This document shows, in pieces, positions 58,588-64,000 of a stretch of DNA of 64,000 nt. Position numbers and translations under genes: made by a program. The notes under the pieces were generated by a model. It was given only the letters and a program-made list of their open reading frames with translations. It was not told where the DNA came from and searched no databases. The first letter of the stretch is position 1, and every line of letters starts with the position of its first letter. Source of the DNA: Welwitschia mirabilis (Eukaryota > Gnetophyta > Gnetopsida > Welwitschiales). The stretch is taken from the NCBI GenBank assembly GCA_051453625.1, contig JBOZIK010000001.1, forward strand, positions 207,833,521 through 207,897,520. The letters are read 5' to 3'.

Positions 58588-61500
58588 GTATATATATATA
58601 AAGGGAATCACCAAATAGTGAATTTGTTATACTATCTAAACTTTCTATTGGGTTTAAGGAATATATGTCAACATTTAGAACATAGCCTTAAGAAATGTTA
58701 GATAGTAATGGAGGAATACAAAAAGGCTATTTTTATGACTCTCCCTATATTACTAATACTTAAATTGAATCCATCATTATTACTTCTTTTCTTTCTAAGG
58801 GTTCCCAAGATTTTGCTTAAGGTAATCTCTATCACAATAATAAAATGTCCAAGTGAAGTATTTTGAACTAATATCTTATCTAGTATGTTGTGCATTAGAA
58901 ACTTAAAGTGAAGACCTCTACATAAGGTAAAGACATCTATAAGACTTCTATAAGCTTATAAAATAAGATATTTTTAAAATAAATCCAAGGTCAAGTAATA
59001 AAAGATCTAAATATATTTCAAAGATGTCTATATATTATAAAGAAACTTATAATTAAAGAAAATGTCTTGGCTGATTTGCAATGGCCTAATGAAATACATC
59101 TAATAAGGAAAAGGACATCTTGACTAAATGAAAATGATACAAAAATTTAATACATGTTAAATACACCCACATAAATTAAATAAATCTATGGTATTGGAAG
59201 ATTTCTATTGATGAAGCCTGAATTTTTTATGAAACATTGTATTAATAGGCATAATTTTGCATTACTTTTTGAACTATAATATTGCACTTAGAGGTTATTT
59301 TTGTACTTTTCGAGTGATAGGATTCTCATACATTTAATGAGCTAAAAATGATGCATTATGATCTAATTTCATGCTATTCATGATGATTGTGATCAGAAGG
59401 TTGAGATTGAGGGTGACATGAATGGCTACTTCAATCTATTAGCTTTATAGATTATTCATAGTTCCTTTCCCATCATCATATCTCATACACTTACTAATGC
59501 AATGATTATAACTCATTTTGAAATGGGATGCATGACATTAGATGACATCAAAGACTTTTAGAATATCAATACCTAGAAAATTACATTTTAGAAGCTATAA
59601 TTTACACATTTCTAGTCATTTTTTAGTCAAATTTGATGTTTTCATGTAATATAAGTCTTAAGAGATAAAATTGGGTTATTTTATTATTTGGAAGCTTAGG
59701 TAGTTATTTTTCAAACTATCTATAGTGTTGTAGTGCCATTTTCATAAGTAAAATGGTGTTGTAGCATCATATGGTAGTTTTACCTACTCAAACATGAACC
59801 ACATGTAGAAGTGTAATGGTTTTGACAACTCCTTAGCATGAAACCAATCCAAGTACACCTATAAAGGCCCTACGTAATTCTTAAACTTAAATGATAATGT
59901 TATTCTACCGTTTTTATGCCATTTTGATGTGATTCAAGCCATTCTCAAGCACTAAAAGGAGATTTTCTATCTCATTTCTCTCATATTTCTTCACTTTCAA
60001 GTTGATTTTCTCTCTATATTAGCTTCGAAATCCTTATACATTATTCATTTTCATATTTTTCTATCATAAAAATCCATTTTTATCCTCTAAAACATTTTAA
60101 ATTTTATTTTCCATCATCTTTTTCTTCCATTTTCATCCATCTAGAGGGCATTAAAAGAGTGGTAAAGTACACATGAGTGGGTGGTGCAGGAGGAGGAAAA
60201 AGGAATCAAATCCTATAAGCAATTTCATTGAAAACTAATAGAAAGAGATATGAGTTCATCTAAAACCAATAATTATTCTTTTTCTTATGTTTTTATATCC
60301 TTGATTACTTGATTTATGTATTTCTGTCAAAATTTTCCTTAAATTTAGTTAGACTTCTTATAACATGTTGCATAACTAGTGATAATTAGATTGTTATATG
60401 TTTAATACCTATCATAAAATTTTGAAATTTTATATAGTTGGTCACTCTTTATTAAAATAAATTATGTGTTTTATTCCTCTTCTATCTTCTTTCATCTGTT
60501 CTTCTCATCCTCTAATACATTTTCTCATGATTCCACCTTTTTTCTAAGGTAAATGATGATGAATTTCTATTTTCTCCTTTTTAATCATAGTAGATTAGCT
60601 TATGAATATGTTATTTACATTATTCTATAGATCAAAGTTATCTATTCTTATATGAATTATTTTCTCTTCATTTTTCTCTTCTTAAAATCAAAGTAGAATA
60701 GTGAATCTTATGCTTGTTTCGCCTATAATGCTTTTTTTGTAACTCCAATGATTCTGAAATTTTGTTAGTATATTTATTTAATAATTTTAAAACTTCCATT
60801 ATTGATTCATCAAAACTGAAATTCAACCTCTAAAACTCCTTTTTGAACCATTTATATCAAAAGTTATAGTTTTACTTAGAAAATATTTTAACCTATCAGA
60901 TCTTAATTTTCTCGATTTTGTAAAGCAAATTTCCCTATCATTATTGATATGTTTTTAAAAATTCAAGATCCTATACTATAGTATTTTTAACTACTTTCAC
61001 AATATGCAATATAATTTTTCTCAATTTTTATAATTTTCTTAATATTCTCTGTTAAAGTAGAGTTAACTCTAAGCTTTTTTTTAGTTTTTCTAGATGAACT
61101 ATTTCTATTAGTTTCAATTGGTTCTACTTGATCTTGAATGTTTAATTCTAGAAACTTATTTTAGGACATATTCTAAGTATTTTTAAGTTTTTGAGGTTTT
61201 CTAAGTCTATTCTTATGAAGTATCTCTCTCCCTTTCCTCTCTCTTCTTCCTTTTCCTCTTCTATTAATCAGAATAGCTTAAAATTGACTAAGTCTCAATT
61301 TGATTTCATAAATAGTTAGATTCTAGTTTTTCTCAATTACTTATTAATTTGAAATCTATCTTAGATGTTTTAATGCTTTTATAACTCATTGGATGATAAG
61401 TAGAGAGTTATTTACAAGTTAAGTGTATTGAAAATTAAAGAAATTTTTTTTAAAGTCAAATAGTTTACTATATCAATGTGAAGACTTTAAGTGTTAGATT

Positions 61501-62079
61501 TTGATTCTTGGTTTATGTACATTTTGTATAAAATGGAATGTGATGTTTGAATTACTTAATTACATCTATGTTAAATGACTTCAAGTAGTGATTTTTTAAA
61601 TATTTTTTAATGAAAAATGACTTAGGCAGATTTGATTATTTAAATTTCTTTGCTTATTTGTATGAGTTATAAATAAACTTCAAAATCATTATGAATGTTT
61701 ATAAAAAATTAATTATTTCTATTTTATTGTATTACCTTTTCACATATTGTGAAATGACGTTTTTGCACATGAATTTATTTATAATAATTATAAGTCATGT
61801 ATTGTAATTATTTGTATGTCACATGAAAGAAATAATTGTTTTATCATGTAAATCATGTGTTTTTACTATATATGCAATTTAACTCGGGAGATTTCTTTAT
61901 GTTGTAGTTTAAGCTTTTTATGCTTGATTTGCTTTTCTCTAAGTTAAATTATTATCTTAAGTACAAATTTATTTTTGTAAAGGCTTAGTGCATGATCTTC
62001 TCATTTCAAAAATTTATTTTTTTTCTTTGTTAATCTATGTAAAATAAAAAAATCTACAATGAACTAAAAAGTAAAAATA
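57931..62079. other. Unassigned AT-rich DNA
   Basis: No coding region recognised on either strand. 58920-59060 has AAAGACATCTATAAG-type motifs like those in the Copia LTR regions. 59220-60240 is slightly less AT-rich and contains the purine tract GGAGGAGGAAAAAGGAA near 60190. 60240-62080 is T-rich without structure. Confidence 0.45.
58555..58601. repeat. TA microsatellite with TG interruptions
   Basis: (TA)n with three-base changes to TATGTATA at two places. Confidence 0.95.
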
Positions 62080-63151
62080 GATAAGTTGTAGAATGAAGAC
62101 ATCTATAGTTTATGAAAACATCTACTACATTTGAAGACATCTACATTTTTCAAAAATGTCTATCATCCATTAAAAGTGAAAAATAAAATAGTTACTGAAG
62201 GATATGAATCTATACATTTGCATTATTTCTTATAAAATAATCCTAGCTAAGTGATCTAGCACAAGAGAAAAACTAAAATCCTAAGTCAAGAGAGCCTTCT
62301 CATAGGTATTGTTAAGAAAAAAACAAAGTTTTTTTAAGAATCAATTTTTTATTTGCATCTCTAATCTCTATATGGAAGTCCAAGATAAAATCATGATAGG
62401 TTAAAATAAATAATTTACAGTAAGGTTATGATATTATACAAAGCATTCAAAGAATAGAAATTTTCATCACTCTTAAAGAAAGAATGCTATCACTATTGTG
62501 CTATGAAGATGGGGAAAAATAAAAGGACAAAAACTAAAATATAATTTCACTTCATCTTCTTATAGTAATTAGTAATCTCATTCTTTTTTCATTATTCTAT
62601 ATTAATTCTTTTAATTGTAATTTATCATGCTTAGTGATGGAAATCTAATTTTTATAAAATCTCCATTATTCTACTCTTTATTACCCTTTTCTTCTTAGCC
62701 CTTAAGAGGCCTTTTTGTTGTTGGGTCTCAAGTTGGAAATTCAAGTTGTACTAAGCCTAATATGATACTCAAGTGTGTTCTTAAGAAATATAACTTAGTT
62801 ATAACATCGGTGGTAAGTCTAAAACAATAGTGAAATTTTAAGGTATTGATTTGACTATCTTGTGGGAAGCAACTCCTTTGTACTAAGCCTTGTAAAGTTG
62901 TTTGTAAATATAAAATCATAGTGTAACCTTGAAGGGTTGATTTGACTACTTTATAAGGATTAACTCATTATATTAAGCCTTATATGATTAGTGGTAAGTC
63001 ATAAATCATGCTTCTTTAATTTAGCAATGACATTTAAAGGTGTGCAAGTTTAAACCTTCCAAGTTTAGATTACTCGAATTAGGAAACCACATAAATATGA
63101 TAAGAGATTTATTGATATTCACTTCTCTCCTCTAAATTCAAAGATCCATAA
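62080..63151 (+). repeat. Probable LTR of Copia element G
   Basis: Ends with TTCACTTCTCTCCTCTAA and then ATCCATAAG before the primer site, aligned with the A1 LTR end TTCACCCTTGCCCTCTAA and ATCCTCAAG. Contains GACATCTA motifs at 62097-62160 and a degenerate internal repeat: TTGATTTGACTA at 62846 and 62937 (91 bases apart) and CTAAGCCT-like blocks at 62751, 62883 and about 62971. The left end is not defined. Confidence 0.55.
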
Positions 63152-63152
63152 G

Positions 63153-63164
63153 TGGTATAAAAGT
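63153..63164 (+). promoter_or_regulatory. Primer binding site of Copia element G
   Basis: TGGTATAAAAGT, 9 of 12 bases equal to the initiator-Met tRNA primer site; its context is the same as in elements A1 and A2. Confidence 0.65.
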
Positions 63165-63279
63165 GGATATTCATAAAAATTATTAAAAACATTTAAGTGA
63201 ATCATAATGTAGGGGTTCTTAACTACTAAGCATCTACTCTTAAATGGGATAAACTATGCTTATAAGGATGTGGGTTTAC

Positions 63280-64000
63280 TTATAGTCTGTTAGGTTTGAA
63301 TTGTGGTAGGCCATTGAAGATGGATATGTGAAACTTATTAAAACTATTACAAATGATGCTAGACTATGTGTCATTAAACTAAAACATAAAAAAATATTAA
63401 CACCTATAAAGCAAAGTTATTGCATCTACAATGTTAAGGAAAAGAACGCTTTAAACCTTTCATCCAAACAATTTAATAGAGTATTGGTATAATATCATAA
63501 AAGAAGTATGGGATGTTTTTCAGCTACAGACAATGGCAGTTTTACTATACAGAAGTATACACTAGTAGTATTAAAATATTAGTTGGTTTGAAAATGTCAA
63601 AATTAATAAAGGAGAAAAAATACATAGGTACTTCATTAAGGTGAGTAATATTTTAAATGGAATCCATAGAATTAATAGAGACTTACCAAAACAAAAAGTG
63701 ACCTAGAAAGCTATGAGATCACTCACACTAGCATATAGATTAAAGAGCACTTCCTTGAAGTTTAAGATGTTAAACATGATCTAATAGCCTATGAGATGAA
63801 CTTAATATAACATGGTATTATAAAATAAAATCCCATAGCCATCAATACCAATGATACTCAAAGGAATCATAGTGAAGGAAAATCAACCACTACTTTAAAG
63901 AATGATTTTCAAGAAGATGATGATAAGGATGAGATTGTTTTAATGTCCAAGTAAGTAAAACGGCTTTTATCTAGAAGAAACATGAGATAATAAAAGTAAC
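63280..64000 (+). pseudogene. Copia gag of element G, decayed, cut by the window edge
   Basis: Plus-strand frames read AIEDGYVKLIK and ITNDARLCVIKLKHKKIL (family W.AIEDGYV and NAKAKxAIL), then, near 63620, EKIHRYFIKVSNIL, then VTKALRSLTLAY-like sequence broken by a stop, and DLIAYEMNLIQHGIIK near 63780, which matches IAYEMNLIQNRAMK in element A1. The C-terminal part is acidic and Ser-poor (FQEDDDKDEIVLMSK). The element belongs to the same SIRE-like family as A1 and A2 but lies on the opposite strand. Its protease and RT would be expected to the right of this window. Confidence 0.8.

Overview
The window is nuclear DNA of a seed plant with a large, very AT-rich, repeat-dominated genome. The evidence is one intron-containing plant gene set in layered, decayed LTR retrotransposons of the Copia and Gypsy superfamilies. 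There are no operons, Shine-Dalgarno sites or bacterial genes. The extreme AT-richness, together with transposon stop codons that mostly look like C-to-T or G-to-A changes, suggests long-term deamination of methylated cytosine. A gymnosperm such as Welwitschia, known for a very low-GC genome, would fit, but the species is inference only.

Layout. 1-5757: two Copia elements in tandem on the minus strand (SIRE-like), sharing one LTR; the second keeps gag, protease, reverse transcriptase and RNase H. 5758-10103: LTR and unassigned DNA. 10104-22071: Gypsy element B (Athila/Tat type) with two LTRs, gag-side sequence and the integrase tail but no internal pol; a 3.2-kb Copia-type element with gag only (TR-GAG1, 15159-18333) is nested in it with a 5-bp target duplication. 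23765-28795: repeat E, copy 1, interrupted by a second gag-only element (TR-GAG2, 25589-28330, minus). 28990-31640: another Gypsy relic with protease, integrase and 3' LTR.

32254-34165 holds the only convincing functional gene: a two-exon uclacyanin-like blue copper protein on the minus strand, with TATA box, consensus splice sites, all four type-1 copper ligands and a GPI-type tail. Just upstream, 34311-34499 is a short gene-like open stretch of uncertain origin.

39500-52890: a Copia element split by a full-length 12.6-kb Athila-like Gypsy element (D, 40039-52630) with complete LTRs, tRNA-Asp-type primer site, gag, protease, RT, RNase H, integrase, a decayed extra reading region and polypurine tract. 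52895-54480: a minisatellite in which 91-bp and 101-bp units alternate. 54920-57326: repeat E, copy 2, inverted relative to copy 1. 57427-57930: an Athila LTR fragment. 62080-64000: LTR end, primer site and gag of another SIRE-like Copia element that runs off the right edge.

The retroelement genes are all broken by stops and frameshifts, so nothing here forms a working pathway apart from the copper-protein gene. The most unusual items are the two related gag-only elements and the alternating-unit minisatellite. Six runs of N are assembly gaps; the one at 23012-23501 is flanked by an exact 45-bp duplication.
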